Positions 50,009-64,000 of a stretch of 64,000 bases of DNA are shown here, piece after piece. A program made the position numbers and the translations under genes. Where the stretch lies: contig NC_088300.1 of NCBI RefSeq assembly GCF_032854445.1, positions 72,640,984 to 72,704,983 of the forward strand. The letters run 5' to 3'. This DNA is from Liolophura sinensis. Taxonomy: Eukaryota > Mollusca > Polyplacophora > Chitonida > Chitonidae. The notes under the pieces are model-generated. The model saw only the letters and a program-made list of their open reading frames with translations, had not been told where the DNA came from and did no database searches. Each line of letters begins with the position of its first letter. The stretch's first letter is position 1.

Positions 50009-52676
50009 AAAAAACTAGTTCTGAAAAAATCAATTAAAAATCAGCCAATCATGCTGTCAGTCAGTTCTTTGTAATGATCTGTGATGTTCATGTACAGGTA
50101 CATATAATGAAGTTCTCCGCATTGATCAAATGCTATATTTTTGAAGATGGTAATACATGTAGCTTCTTTTTTGTGGCTGGAGTTTTTTATATACGGATAC
50201 TTCAACTTGCTAATGCATGTGTTTATTACTCACTTTTGTATTCAGTATTAAAACATTTTTTGTGACTTTATTTGGACCAGAGGCTGCATTAATTGCCTGT
50301 TCCACTACTCAACTCTGCAGAAGATTCCCTCGGTTCCATTAGTACATAAACAAAGCTTTGAAAGTGTGATTAATTTGTAGTAGCTGCCTCCTTTTGTGTG
50401 TTTGAAAATTTAGCCACCTAATAGATGAAAGAAAGAAATTTGTGTTGTTTAAAAGTAAACTAAATAAGATTAAGATAAATGATCCTTCATGTAGTAGGAA
50501 AATGTATACACTTGCTATACATTTGTATATACAATCTATATACAGTTATATATAGTCTGCTTGAGGAGATGTCCCATAAGTGAACTTTGGGCCCTGTGAC
50601 ATGTATTGTGACTGATGTACAAATGAGCTGTCAGCGATGTGGTCTGAGGATAATCATCTAATCAGACAGGATACTGTCCCTCTAATCCTATCTGACTTCA
50701 CGCATGATGTAACCACCTTCATAAACCAGTTTAATAAACCACTGTTTACAGCTTAAAGCCATGGAACAGCTTAAAAACGCACAGCCAAATTAGCATACAT
50801 TGTGTGCTTAACAGTTACTTTTTATATAACCAGTTTTTCCCTTGTAATTTTGACATAGGAATGTGTCTTGCTATGATGCCATTTTACAATGTATGTCAGC
50901 TTTGGCTTATTTGTCTCCTTAATGTAAATACGTGTATGTGTAATTATGCATCATGCAAATGTGATTGTTGCTTTCTTTTCATATTCCAGTTGCATTTTTG
51001 TAATGTGAAAGATACTTATCATACTCTTTTACTTAAAAGTTGTTAAATTTTTCTCATTAGCCTGAAAAACATTTGGTTTATTTCATCAACATTGTATATA
51101 ATTTGCGGACATGTTCTGTGAAATGTTCTTAAGCCACATTTGATGGTTATAGGGCTTGTTTCCCTTAGAACTGTATGCAAGTGTTCTGCAACAAAATAAT
51201 CCCCACATGTACAAAACTGGCTGCTTCATGTACAGTTACAGGGCGTGCAATAATCGTTTCATTGGATTGATTCAGATCCTTGTTAAATTTAATAAACAAA
51301 ATACATTTCTAAATCATAATTATTAATCCTGATCTTCAAAACATTATTAACAGTACCCATGTCAAGTAATTCCCTCCAAAGGGCACATTTTGAATGTTAT
51401 CAGTATCATATGGTGGTTAAAATGAACTTAATTACTAGGTGAGGTAGGATGTAGTGTGTGCTATTTTAGCAGCGATATTGCTCCCAAGGCCAACATATTG
51501 GCTAGAGTGAAAACTTTGTCACCTGGTGGTATAATTTCCTCACCTGAATCTAAACTACTGGTCAAACCCCAATGGTGGCCTGTTTTGACAAGGCCTGCCC
51601 TATTTTCAAGATGAGGTTGAAGTTCAAGGTCAAAGGTTCCATAGACTGAAGGAATGAGAGTACATTTAAAACAGTGGTGCATACAGTGCATGTTCTTATA
51701 ACAAGCAGTGTCAATCTCATGAATGAAACTGATTCACATGAGTTGGGCAGTTGCATCAACTTGACAGATTGCATGTCCTGATTTCCTGCATAACATAAAT
51801 GCTGTTGCAGCGTGCATTTGTACATGGGTACTAATTCTTATTCTGTGTCACTCTCTACTGTAACAGACCACTCTAAATACCTTGCCTTCAGCTGTACCTC
51901 TAGGGCAGGGAGGTATGACATGGCGGGTTGTGACAACCAACCCCTGGACATACCAGACCACCTGTGATTTGACCTGTCACCGAAGTCTTGATGAAAGGAA
52001 GTCCACAACTACCAGTTGGTCATACCTGTCCACAATCACACCTGGTGAATTACAGGTACTATAATGCTTTTGAGTCTAACCTAGCATGATTGAAGGGAAA
52101 GTTTGTACATATCGCTATACATACTTGAATCATTTGTACATGTGTACTTGAATCCTTGTTTCAGAGAAGTACAGTATTAACCTTTATTGTCTACGGAAGA
52201 GTTTTGTTTAAAATTAGATTTAAGATATACAAGATCCAGTTACAGCTGTATTTGCAGTATTAATTGGAGGATTGCCTGGATTGGAGAAAAGTTTCAGCAG
52301 ACATAGCTTCTTTAGTTACATGTAGCAGTGGAACGTAAGTGTGCAGTATGTCCATCTCACAACAGTCTTAACATGCATCTTTTTTCACAGTCTGATATAA
52401 TTTACTTTCACGTGAAATAAATGAGTTTACACACATGTAGACTGTGTGTGGCTTTACACTGCAGTTTATCACTCCATGTTAAAATCACAGTGATCAGACT
52501 ACCGGAGCAAGTCTAGGAAAATGTAGGTGTGTGACATCTTTGATGTACAACTGACTGGGGGGTAACGATATACATGTGTATCTACATGCACATATGTTTA
52601 GGCCACACATGTATCTGGATATATGCATCTATATTCTTAAGTGCAAAAAAGTGGGATTCATGTATTGTGTTTGTTG

Positions 52677-52710
52677 GATTGGTGTTTTTACGCCGTACTC
52701 AAGAATATCA
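52677..52710 (-). mobile_element. SINE family 1 tail fragment
   Basis: On the minus strand it reads ATATTCTTGAGTACGGCGTA followed by AAAACACCAATCC, the same as the 3' part of the intact SINE. The rest of the element is absent, so this is a severely 5'-truncated insertion. Confidence 0.75.
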
Positions 52711-55700
52711 TGTGGCATATGTATTTGTATTTAATACTTTAGTAGCTATGGTCCTGTATCTGTGTGCATGAAGTTCCCTTGCAATAAAAAGAAAATCATG
52801 CAGTGCTTTTGGAATTTACACATGTTTGTATCAAGAGAAACTGAGTTCACCAGTGTTACACAGTTCATGAGATGTTATATGGGACCCAATTATCCTCATT
52901 TCCTTGAGTTACTCTATCACTCCTTTGCTTTTTTCTTTTTAGCGACCCTTCCTTTTTTGAGCTAGTTTTTTTTAACATATGACTAGGAGGAGGTACATGT
53001 TAGGAACCAAACGTTTCTTGTAGCCTTGTGAATAGTGCTTGACATGAAGTTCATGGCATCAGATTATATCTAATGCAATCACTCAGCGGACGCCATCTAG
53101 CCATCAGCTCATCAGGTGTAGGCGATACTTGAGCGTGTTTATAAGGATGTTTACAGGTTACAAGGACCGGGGATTCACGGGTGCATTACAGCAAGGTGCA
53201 ACCTGGGAACATTTGTAGATATATCAAGCTTCCTTTGATTATAATCAGGATAGCCTTGTGATTTGTTTATAGCCCAGCATGGGAATGGGCCAAGTGCTTG
53301 TGGAACAGCAAATTCTCTACAGTGGAGACCCATCCAAGAAGCCAGCAACCATTAGATTACATGACTCAGTGAGCTGCTTCCATCTGATGACTCTACAGAG
53401 GTTTAAGTCTTAGGGGCAGAGCTATCCCCTGACTTGCTGATGCCTTCTGCAGGTTAGCTTCAAGTATAAGCTGTTCCGGTCACTTGAATTTGCCAGACCT
53501 CTGGCAGCCACCTTAACATTGCAAGACTGAGCATAAAGACCTACTGCTGTAGGCTGTGTTATATGATCAGAGACAGAAGGCATAAAACATGAAGAAGGAA
53601 ACTCAAGCACAATTCCAGCAGAATCACCCTCAGAAGATATTTCCAGTGATACCATTCCAGCAAATTCTGGTGGTAGATTTCTTCAGCATTCAGTGGGGTG
53701 CTCATCTAAGAATTGATCATCCAAGTTTTAAGAGCTAGTTTGAAAGCACCTGCTTGCTGTTCAGAAAAATTTGTTTTTGTTTAACTTTGTGGGAGTTCCC
53801 AATGCTATTGGTGCCATTTTTGCCAATTGCATTTACATGGAACTATTGTAAGAAAACCTATCAATTTATATTGTGTGTAATTACATTCAAACATGTACAT
53901 GTGCAGAAATTATGAAGCACTTTAAACATATAATAAGTATTTCTGACATGAAAATGATATTTACATGTATGTAGAAGGAGTATCCTAACATTTATCTTCT
54001 TAGTTCATGAAAAGAAAGTTTTTCTGACACATGATTCATTGTCTGATAATGACTGGTTGAACAGATCTCTCAGACCTACCTTTGTTTTAGACATACAGTA
54101 CATCTAGCACCAATGTATACATGACAAAAGCTTAGATGAGTTCAAGTAAGATAACTGGCCTACATGTATACCACCTAGAAATTATCAAATGATTTTGTGC
54201 CTTGCCTGGCTGGTTTGGATTTGACGCCTTTATTATTCAATTTGTTCCCGTAATGATCAAATCCAATAATGACTCCCTGGTAGCGTTTCTGAGCTGAGGA
54301 CATCAATGAGTGCCAAGTTGATAAACACATTGGTGTATTGATTTTATGGTCTAATAAATCCGATATCCCATGGAGCTTTCATCCAGTACAGGAATTATTC
54401 ATTTTCTATAGGGGTTATTAGTGACTCTGAGAAAAGGACCCTATTCTAACTCCTGGAGTATTGTATTTTTGATTTAGAAGGCTTTTTCACTAATGTAGAG
54501 CGGAAACTGATGTTTCACATTGAAAAAGCTTTCATAGTTTTGTCTCATTGTAGATTACAAAAGATATATAGAACATACCTGAATTTTTGTGCAGGCATGA
54601 AATTGATGATGGATTCATTGTGAACTAATCACTCACTAATTACCCTCTTGTGTCAGAATAAGCATAAATTGGCAAAGTCGGCTTCAGAGGGAACTTAGCT
54701 TATAAGTAGTGGTCTGACAATAATTAACCTAAATGTAAGCTTTACTTTTTTACCAGTTACTCAACACATTTCTGACACATTTAAGCTGCTCTGTGGGCCT
54801 TCTACTGCACTTCATCTCATATTGACCAGCCAACACTCTTAAGATGGGAATGCTAATATGAAGTTGATCATCCAGATCAAGTGAAGTGATTATACCAGAA
54901 CTACTGTTATCCTCTTGTATTTTTCCCAGCTGGTTGCTCTGTTCTGGGATCTGAGAGACTCTCCACTTTAGGCCGGACATTCTTTCTGTGTCAGTCAGTC
55001 AGGCTTTGCTGTCTTTGGTGGACCCTGGTGAATGTGGCAGTTATGAGAGCTGGCCAGATGGTGAAGTTCTCTCATCAGGAGATGTCTTTTACATGCGGCT
55101 GTGGCAGGGAAACACTTACCAATTAGGTTTTGCACACCAGTTTCTGTTTAAATTGTAGAGCCAAAGTTCCCTTTGAATGACGAAGAATGCATGGTTGACA
55201 AAATTATTGTACATGTAGATCGAGACAGGCATACATATGGACATCAAGGTTATTTATTAAGTTCTTTATCATCTGGTACAAAAGTGACAGGCAGGGAAAA
55301 GAACAAGAAACTTCAAGGTCAAAAGTTCCTGTCTAAGGAATCCTCAAAGTTTCAATATGATAGTTTTGTCATGATTTCTGTGTTGCCTTAGTTACACAAA
55401 GCTTTAGACTGTCTATTCATTATTGTGGTATTTTGACCAGTTGTCAAGTAGACAGTCTTGTCACAGAACAGATAAAATGTTCCAAATAAATAAAAACACA
55501 AGATTCTTCTTTGATGTTCTTAAATAAGAAAAATATAAATATGTGCCGATAGACATGTAAATGGTAGCTAGTGAACAATTCAGTACAGATAGATGCAGAT
55601 GCTATTTTTCAATTCTTAGAATCCTTAATTTACATATGTAATGTTGCTCTGCCCGAAATCTGTAAATGTACTTAAAACTTGAAATTTCGTGCTGATTACA

Positions 55701-58700
55701 CATTTATCTTATAAAGATTGAAGCAAAGAAATGAGACAGTGATGTTAGTTAAGAAGAAAAAAAGATAATTGGTTAACTTTCAATCTGTTTTTAGATGTAC
55801 TTTGATGTGAAATTTTGCCAATTTGTATATTTTTCCTCGTCCAATTTTGTTAATAGACGAAATAGTTAAATTCTCTTTATTCTCTTTGTAGAGTACATGG
55901 CTAAGATGTGCATGTGCAGTATGTGCTTGATTTGTTTCTTTAATTTAGAATCTCGCTGGTACATGTAGATGTACATAAATCCAGTTCTTTTTTCTGTGGA
56001 ATTTCTGTTTCTTTGGTTGATTTGTTGGTTAATCTGGTGCAGAGAAAAACTCGCCTTTATACGATATACACCAGAACCACACAACAACAAAAAAATGCTG
56101 ATGTTTATGAAAAAATTCCAATTTTCTGATGATAGTTTGATTGGTATGAGATGCATTGCTATTATTTGGTGTTACATCTTGGGAATAAGTAGCTGTTGGA
56201 CAAGCCAGTGTTTTTTTGGCAAGGACAACCATTCCTGGAAGTCATGAGAATGTATCTATTGCTGAGAAGCATTGGAACCTGCATGTTTATTTTCCGTAAT
56301 GATCTGTCTATTTATGAAGGCCACAGCTCTATGAGAGCAGATTGTTGAAGTAGAAGGGAGAACTCCTGGTATTTGTTGATGTAGGTAAAGACAGACTTCT
56401 ACAGGGCCAGCAGTATAAAGGCCAGCTCTGTGCTGGCAGTCTGGGTGGCAAGCTATTTCCAGGCAAACTCTGGGCTTACAGGCGCATGACCAACATCCAT
56501 ATGGGATTAGATGAGGGCTTTTATACATCAGAACAGTGAAAAAAACTGCAATGATAGGCACTGACACCAGCAGTTGGCGCAGAATTAAGGCTGCCTTCAT
56601 ATGCTTAGAGTTAGTGCAGATGTCTCAATGACTTAAAGAGCAGTGTCAGTCTTCAACCCAGACCTAATTATAAAGTGTTCCCCCTATTTAATTCGGTGAT
56701 AAAAAACTACCAATGGGAATTATATGTGTAAGAAAAACAAACAAGGCTTGCCTCTGGCTATGGTTTATTCCCTAATCAACATCGAGGGGTGCACATAAAT
56801 GTATCCGTGTATTTTTTCAGGAAAAATTTCCTTGGCAAATGGTACCTTATCATCCTAATTGTCTCCAATGATTCTATTACCCAACCTCAATACCCCCAAT
56901 TTACCATTTTTATGATTACACAGCTGCAGTTGATTCCTTATTGTAAACATAATTTCAGACTTTCTTACCTGTATGCTATAGTGCAAACAAGTACCTGTAC
57001 ATAGGTTGGTGCTTATTATATTTCAGTTTCTCTCAAGAGATGTGAATTATATCTGGTGTAACTGGTTTCAAAGATTTCTAATATTTGGTCTCAGTGTGTG
57101 TCCAATATTACGGCAATTTGAGGCATAGTAGGATAAAATTTTGTGATAAATTATGTCCATTGACTGTTTGTACCACATACATGTAAGTTCTGTATTTGTA
57201 ATATAACAGCAAAGAATCCAGCTGAAATCTGGCCATGTTGGAGAATGATTGATGGTAGTCAGAGTCATATCGCATTAAATTGTTGATTCAGCTCACAATA
57301 AAATTCCCCCCGAGAAAGAATTTAATCTGACAAATGACACTTTCAGAGTTATTCAATCTTTTTGTACTGGTGGTTTAAATACTGGGTTAGAGGGCGGCGG
57401 CAGCAATAGATTCCTTGTGTGATGAGTGTAAACTAGAGTCTTGAGCTATCCAGATAAAGCCCTGGTCTATTCTGTACACTTGATGACAGAAGTCCTCTTA
57501 AGGGAGGATTTCCTAATGTGATATCTACCTGTTTGCTACTTACTGGTGAACCTGTGGCACTCAAGCTCATCCATCTTAGACACGGGAAAGCTCTTTAAAT
57601 TTCCCCAGTATATGTATCAGAGCTGTCCATGTATAAGACCATGTTTATGGCAAGGGTATACGGGTATGTCAGGTAGTTAGGCTTACATCAGTATAACATG
57701 TATCAGGGCAGCTATTATGCCTGGGTGTACACTGCACAAGTATGCCATACAGATACAACAACAATCTGCATCTATGTACTTGCACACATGTAGAGACCAG
57801 GTTGAGGCATACACTGTACAAGTACATGTGGAAGGGCATATGCACTGTAGTTATAAACTTATATGTAAATATATAACAGACATGGGTTCAAACACACACT
57901 CTGTTTAGTTTCTGGTGGATAAATTGGATGCATCTTACAGCACATGTATGAATGATTTGTAGTGTACTGAATGGCCATGTGCATGCTCACTGGACTCATA
58001 TGCAAGTGAAAATACTTTTATATTTTAGATAGACTGTAGCTTTCAACAATCAAAGAGATAAATTAATTAACGCATCAAATAGCCAATGGTGTTGTCTAAA
58101 ATAATTATACATGTGCTATGTGTATTGTATATATGAAACATAAAGCAAATTACAGGTGTGTATTCACGATATACAGGATTTACACTGAATCTGTTCAAAA
58201 AATGAGCTTCAGTGGTGATAGCATTAATATTTTAACATTTATAATACCTATTTTACATGTAGGATGTGTCTTGTAAGTTAAAGAAAGTTGATAAACCTGA
58301 ATTTGATTCAGAACAAAATGGGCACAGTACCGTGGAAATGTGTAGGAGACATGCAGCCATGAATACGTGTGCTTGTATCAAATGTAAAATAGCAGGGTAA
58401 TTTAAACAGGGTGAAAATGGAAAAGATGTGTACCTAGATTTCACTGGGATGAGAGTGTACATGCATGTATGTATCTTTTGTGAAAAAGTGTCTTTGTTTT
58501 CTGACCAAGGCCTATTTGTCCTAAGTCGGTTGTGAGTGGAAAAGATTTTAGTGGAAATTACCTGGGTGGGAAGCTGAATTGTCAGAAGATTTATCTTAAT
58601 TACTTACCTGTGTGAGAGGTAGATGAAGTAAGACAAATTGTTAGGTGGGTTTAATGAAAGGTTTTACCTGTCTGCTGTGGATACAGCTGCCATTTTTTGG

Positions 58701-61700
58701 TTGCTTTATTTATTCTAGTCTCAAGTACATGAACAGCAAACTATGCAAGACACTTATTGTTTCTGTAATACTGAAACATGTCTTGATAATGTAATAAAAA
58801 TGTGGTATATATTGTGCAAATAGTACAGGTTTATGATTATCTTTTGAGTGTAGAGTTGTTAAGTATGGTGTACAGGTACATGTATTGTGTCAAAAAATCT
58901 GGAGGAATCCAGCAAACACAAAGTATTTTTCGACTTGAGTTATACCTGCAGGTAATTTTTCCCGCCCACCTGAGAGTAGCAGTGTTGGTCGAGTGTGTTC
59001 TGTGGTCCTGTGTTATTTGTGTGACTATGTGCATGTATGTGTATAAATATACAGGCACTATCAGGGATGTACTGTGGGTCTCTACACAGCTGATAAACCT
59101 TTTTGATATTGCCTGACTGACTGACAGCTCCTATGGTATTGTGTCTAGCAAGAAAAGGCCTAGAAGCACTATACTAAGTGTTCTGACTGCTCCCCAGCCT
59201 GCTGTAAGAATACATAAATGTGTCTCCCAATAGGCTTAAGAACTAAGGTCAGTTGGTGACATTTTTTAGGCTGTGTTCCTTGACAGGGAGGTGACAGTTG
59301 TTAAAAAGGAGATTGGATTAAATAGAGGTTCAAGCAATGGGTCAAATTTATGGCTCTTTAAGCAGAGAATTATGCTATTTTATGTGAGCAGAATGACAAC
59401 TTTCTTAACAGAATGGTAATTAAGGAGAAGGAATGTGTGGGATTGACACTTAGACTAATGGTTAAAGCTTTGACATATATTCGCATCTAGCTGTCCATGC
59501 AAGCTACATGTATAGTCACTATGATAAGGTACTCCATAAAAGTCCAAAACGTTGTCCACATCTTCACATTGATGTCAGACCAAAAAAAAAAAAAAAACAG
59601 AAAAGAAAAAAAAACAATGGAAAATATTGCTGCTGGTCATGGAGTAAATGAAGGAGTACAAAATAGACAAAGTTAAATTTTCTGCAATAATGTAGCCAGA
59701 CATATGTGAAATTTAATTTTTAGATTACATTAACCTGAATTGCCTTGAAAGTCATTGAATAGATTAATACCAATATTGTGTAAAGTTGGCTAACTCTCTC
59801 CCACAGTTGCCTCTTCCACAAGCTATATTCTACACCTTTACACAGATATAAACATTCCTTCTCTCTCAAAGACATTGCCTGGTCTCAACTTCAATATGAA
59901 GTCTCAATTCCATGGCAGGTTGTTTATAATAAAGCTTCAATAGATTGTCATTTGACATGCCATGTAAAAGCTTCCTCCAAACACAGACTGGTGAACCAGA
60001 CCCATATTTTATGGCTTTGGGCAGCCTGGTGAAGGCAAAAACAAACACAATCTGTTATAGAAAGACTATATACAAGATCCAACCAGATGTTTTATGTCTG
60101 GACATAAAAAGTAAAATATACACCTCTAGGCTGGGTTTGTGTTGTGTACAGAAAACAGACTCCAATCCATTCCGCCTACCCGAGCCTGGTATTACCCCTA
60201 TGGTCATGTAAATACAATGTGTGATACTGAAACAAAGTTACCACATGATGTTGGCTCAGTTTATCCAAAATCTGTCTTTAAACACTTGATGGTTTGCAGA
60301 CCGTCTTTAGGCATGTGGACGAGAGTGTGGAGACCATGTGGGCTAGGGAATATGACATCTGAATCCATTGGTGTCATGGCTGCACTCAGTTATGAAATGG
60401 GGCAAAAGTACCTGGGCTGCCTGCTGCCTAAAAAAAATCTCACCGCTACTTTCCAACCCCCAATAAAATAGATTAACTGATATAGGCGGTTGTAGTATGT
60501 GTACAGTTTCCACGGTGGCAATATACATGTACAGATATTAAACATTGCAGTTGTGTACTTTCCAGTGGGTGGCTGTGACAGTAGGAAAGTGTCCCAGATC
60601 AGAGAGCTATGTGTGAGAAAATAAAGTGAAGCACACACGTACACTTGTTGAAACAGTTCAGCTCTTTTATCTGGGCTGTGTGCCACTCTCTCACACATTA
60701 CAGTTTGTGTCAGAAGCTCTGAGCCTGTCCTGCTATTCCCTCCTATGAATGAACAGTGGATGGCAGTGCGCAGGTATTCTGGCAGTGACCCATCGCTAGC
60801 TGTCCTCTCTCCAGATGATGGCAGCCTGGGCTCAAACAATTCACTCTGTCCAAAGCTCAGTGATGGGAACACTGCTGAAGACAGATTGCATTCCATGCTC
60901 TCATTGAGAAATTTGTATCCAGTTTATGATCCCAATTCCAGGCTTTTTATCCAGCAAGGTCACCCAGCCTGAGCTGGCTACATGTGCCTTATGTATCATG
61001 TTGAGTGCAATTTTCCCTAACACAGGATCTTTCCCACATTTTTTTGCAAGATAAAAAAATTCATTTGACATATGCCGGCATCTCCCTGTGTATTTGCATA
61101 TTTAATTGAAAGTGTCATCATGGGTGTTAAAGTGACATATTTAATTATAAAAAATATTTCCTGATTCTACATGACTGCATGCAAGTAGACATGATCAAAC
61201 AGTTTTAGCAGTAATGTGATGGTTGATAAGGTGTCTTAGGTGTATTTATATTCCTAAGAGAATTTAATCCTTACATAATTGAAGATGACTTTGAACTTCT
61301 TTGCTGAGGCAGAAAATGAAATCGATAAAGTAAGTAATTTTAGACAGGTTGTTAGTGATCAGACAGTTTGAATCGGATTCCAGCAGATGGCTGTAATTAG
61401 CTTTGTAAAATAGAAGACTGCATCATATTATATCTAATAAAGACAAGCTTTTAACTTTGCTGTTGGTGAGAAGAAAACTGGTCAAATTTTGCTGCCAGAG
61501 CTGTATATGTACATGATCAGGTTCAGAGCTGAGTGAGTCCCATCTTAAATGTGGCACTAAAATGCTTGTTTTGCATGTGGTAAATTAGTCTAAAGGCGAT
61601 GTCTTGACACTTACAGAAGGAATCTCATAAGTTATGGATAAAGTGGGATAAAATATACCACCATGGTTGCTATAAGTCAGAATGCCTTGGATAGTGGAAG

Positions 61701-64000
61701 ATACAGTATTAAATCAAGTTGATGGGTCGTGTTTATCTTTGGTCTGGAAAGCATCAGTGGGATGCTTATGTATTTGATGTGGTAATACACAGGATACAAG
61801 CCATGAACTTCCACACTGGATAGCCATGAAATGTCAGAGATGAAAACAAAATGCTCCCATATGATATGATGAATGTGGCGCTAAGACTGGGTGATAAAGG
61901 CTCACCTAGTGTGAGACTGACTGCTGATTAGGCTGACTGGTAGGGAGAGGAAGTGGTTGGAGGTAGTTTCCATATTAACTGCTTGTTGACACACAGGGTG
62001 GATGACAGCTCTGATTATCAGCCTTCATAGCAAAACCAGTTTGTAAATACCCAGCCCAAAACAAGCCCATTTCCAACACAGTTCACCCAATTTTCCCTTT
62101 GGCCACAAATTACCCGACGGAAGATATTATTGGATGATTTGAGCTCAAGCGCTTGTCAAACATGACATTTTGTCCACCTCTGGTACATGTGTATTGCCCT
62201 ATATAAACACAAACGATGCCAGATGGATCAACTTATCATAAAAGAGAAAAAAGGAAAAGCAAGAAAAGAAGTAAATTTACATTGATCTTTATTAAACAAC
62301 ACTTACCAGCAGTCTGGTTAAATATACCCTGCTTGCTTTATTAAAACACTTGGATCTCCATTTTTTATTGCCCCTGATATTAAAATCTGAACGAGTTGTT
62401 ACTGGTACCCTTAAAAGTTCATTCACACAGCACAGTAAGTCTATAAATCTTATACTTGAATCCAGATCTTGCTGTCGCTTTACACTACCCTAGTTGTCTT
62501 ACTGGCATTATTCAAGATTTCCTTTCTTCCTGGTTTAATTGGAATAGCTTTTTAACATTAATCCTTGCTACTTGCTTTTTTTAACAGTCTGTATTGTACA
62601 ACACAGTATGTACTGTACAAAGTTATTGGAATGCATATTTCACCTCTGAGTTGGTGTTGTCATAATTTTTGTCGATGATGAGATCATGATAACAAATGTT
62701 TGTTTTTGAATGAAATGTACGTGCACGTTGTAATTTTTATAGGCTATTATTAAACATGCCAGTTATGAAACTAGAGCTTTTTAAAATTATGCACCCTTCT
62801 ACATGTCGGTAGGCTGTTGATGAGCTCTTATGTGACATCCCCTTTCTCATTTTTATGATACATTTGTGATACTATATGTATTCATTTTCATATTTCCTCT
62901 AAAGTTTCTGTGGATCAAAATGAACTTATCACCACAGGAACTTTTGATGTCTAAGAACCCACTGTTTTATTTTTATGACAGTTGGATAGAGTGACGTATA
63001 TACGTGAGCAAAAGAGGTCTATATAACTTATATACAGTGTAGCTCAAACTGCAGCTTTCCGGAACTCTTCCTTTACTAGTAAATCTGCCTCAGTCATTGT
63101 GTTTATCTGTTTGACCTAAGGAACTATTTGGTGACAGTCACACTTGAATCTGGAGTGTCAGAGCCTGTGATAGTGAAGAGCAGTCTGAGAGGTTTATTGC
63201 ATTGCAGGGTGCACCACATAAAAAGCTGTTGACCCTCAATCTACTAAATCATCCAGAAATTTTATGAACAATGTTCGTGTGCACACACTGCAGAGCGACT
63301 TTAAGAATTGTTCAACCTGGTAAACTTTGAGAATTCCAGGTGGGCTAATTAGTTCTCCTTAATGAGTCCAGGTAAATAGTGTTGAACATCTGAATGTAGA
63401 GAACTGTTGGACCAGTTGAAGTGTCTTCTGCTTTATCTCTGTGACATCAGCTCAGGCTAACAGGCAGATTTACCCAGGCACCAGGTGGGCTTTTTAGCCC
63501 ATTTTTTTCAGGGTCTGGACTCTGTTGACTCGCCCGATAACCTCTAGCTGCCCCCTCTGTTCTCCTATGTCAATTAAACCATTTCATAAAGCTAGATGGA
63601 CCTGTATAAATATCCTCTGTGTATGCATGGTGTTTAGTAGCACTCCTCAAAGTGGCTACTATAGGGCTATATCACATGTACCAGTACACATTTGAACACA
63701 AAATACTCCGTATAACTCCTTGGGTCACTCCTGTGGTTGTCCTGCCCAAATTAACATTTCGTGTTTGCAATTTTCAAACATACTTCAAGTCGACACTCGT
63801 ACATTTATTACACTTTTGTTTACATATTTTTCTGTCTTTGTGAATCAGTGACACATTATCTACATGTGCACCTCTTCTAGTGTTTGAGCATTCTCTAGCT
63901 TATAGTTACAGGTTCTTGAACTTCAAGATTTCACAGATATGCAACTTATGCTTAGTACTGTAGAGATTGATACTAGCAGACCTGTCTATTGGCATGGAAT

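Larger units (their letters stand above)
48421..64000 (+). other. slit intron 4, remaining part to window end
   Basis: No exon was found. It contains a SINE tail fragment (52677), a 22-bp perfect palindrome (49987-50008), a poly-A/purine run near 59582-59616 and many ACATGT palindromes. Longer chance frames, such as minus 60390-60896 (168 codons) and minus 56256-56600, show no known motif. The slit coding sequence should resume on the + strand beyond 64000 unless a diverged exon was missed. Confidence 0.55.

Noticed and set aside
55920-55942. miR-218, which is hosted in slit introns of vertebrates
   Set aside because: TGTGCTTGAT matches ten bases of the mature miRNA, but the remaining bases differ and no complementary arm lies downstream to form the hairpin.
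60390-60896. Minus-strand frame of 168 codons as a nested gene in intron 4
   Set aside because: It has no recognisable domain, signal or splice context. A plus-strand frame overlaps part of it. A frame of this length is plausible by chance in 64 kb of two-strand sequence.

Overview
This window looks like nuclear DNA from an invertebrate animal. Long AT-rich non-coding stretches, many unrelated tandem repeats, short non-autonomous transposons, and small exons with GT-AG splice sites separated by long introns all point that way. The tRNA-headed SINEs, with tails of the type 'GGCGTAAAACACCAATCA' plus (AAAT)n and 'GACGTTAAAC' plus a CACT-rich end, resemble elements I associate with mollusc genomes. 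A mollusc or another lophotrochozoan is therefore my best guess, but this is inference.

Only one gene is recognisable: the 5' end of a slit orthologue (secreted axon-guidance ligand of Robo receptors) on the + strand. Exon 1 (coding part 35045-35211) carries the start codon, a signal peptide and the cysteine-rich cap of the first leucine-rich-repeat (LRR) domain. Exons 2, 3 and 4 (35976-36047, 36363-36434, 39686-39757) are each exactly 72 bp, encode one LRR each and are joined by phase-2 introns. Together they give about 127 residues. From 39758 to the window end I find no further exon, so intron 4 is probably longer than 24 kb.

Upstream of slit, positions 1 to about 34100 hold no gene I can support. 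They contain: a SINE (442-664); a perfectly regular 46-bp minisatellite (2745-3630); a palindromic foldback element (10037-10248); a 3.7-kb 46-bp satellite with nested higher-order duplications (11085-14755); a (TA)n tract abutting a mariner-like MITE (23779-24203); a diverged ~26-bp array (25220-25640); two decayed SINEs with C-tracts (26215-26800); a second (TA)n tract followed by a ~38-bp array (28675-29815); a G-quadruplex-type run (30480-30499); a further SINE (32103-32349); and a SINE of a second family inserted into a 34-bp minisatellite (33713-34032). A CpG-dense block at about 34141-34330 and a TATA-like stretch near 34371 are candidate slit promoter elements.

Inside the slit introns there are a GC-rich block (36560-36990), a cluster of AGGCCT palindromes (37241-37636), an exactly periodic 29-bp minisatellite (38616-38989), a full-length SINE with target-site duplication (48133-48411), and many ACATGT palindromes through intron 4. 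Most longer open frames in the window come from tandem repeats whose unit lacks stop codons, and I do not regard them as genes. I saw no defence system, CRISPR array, rRNA or functional tRNA gene.
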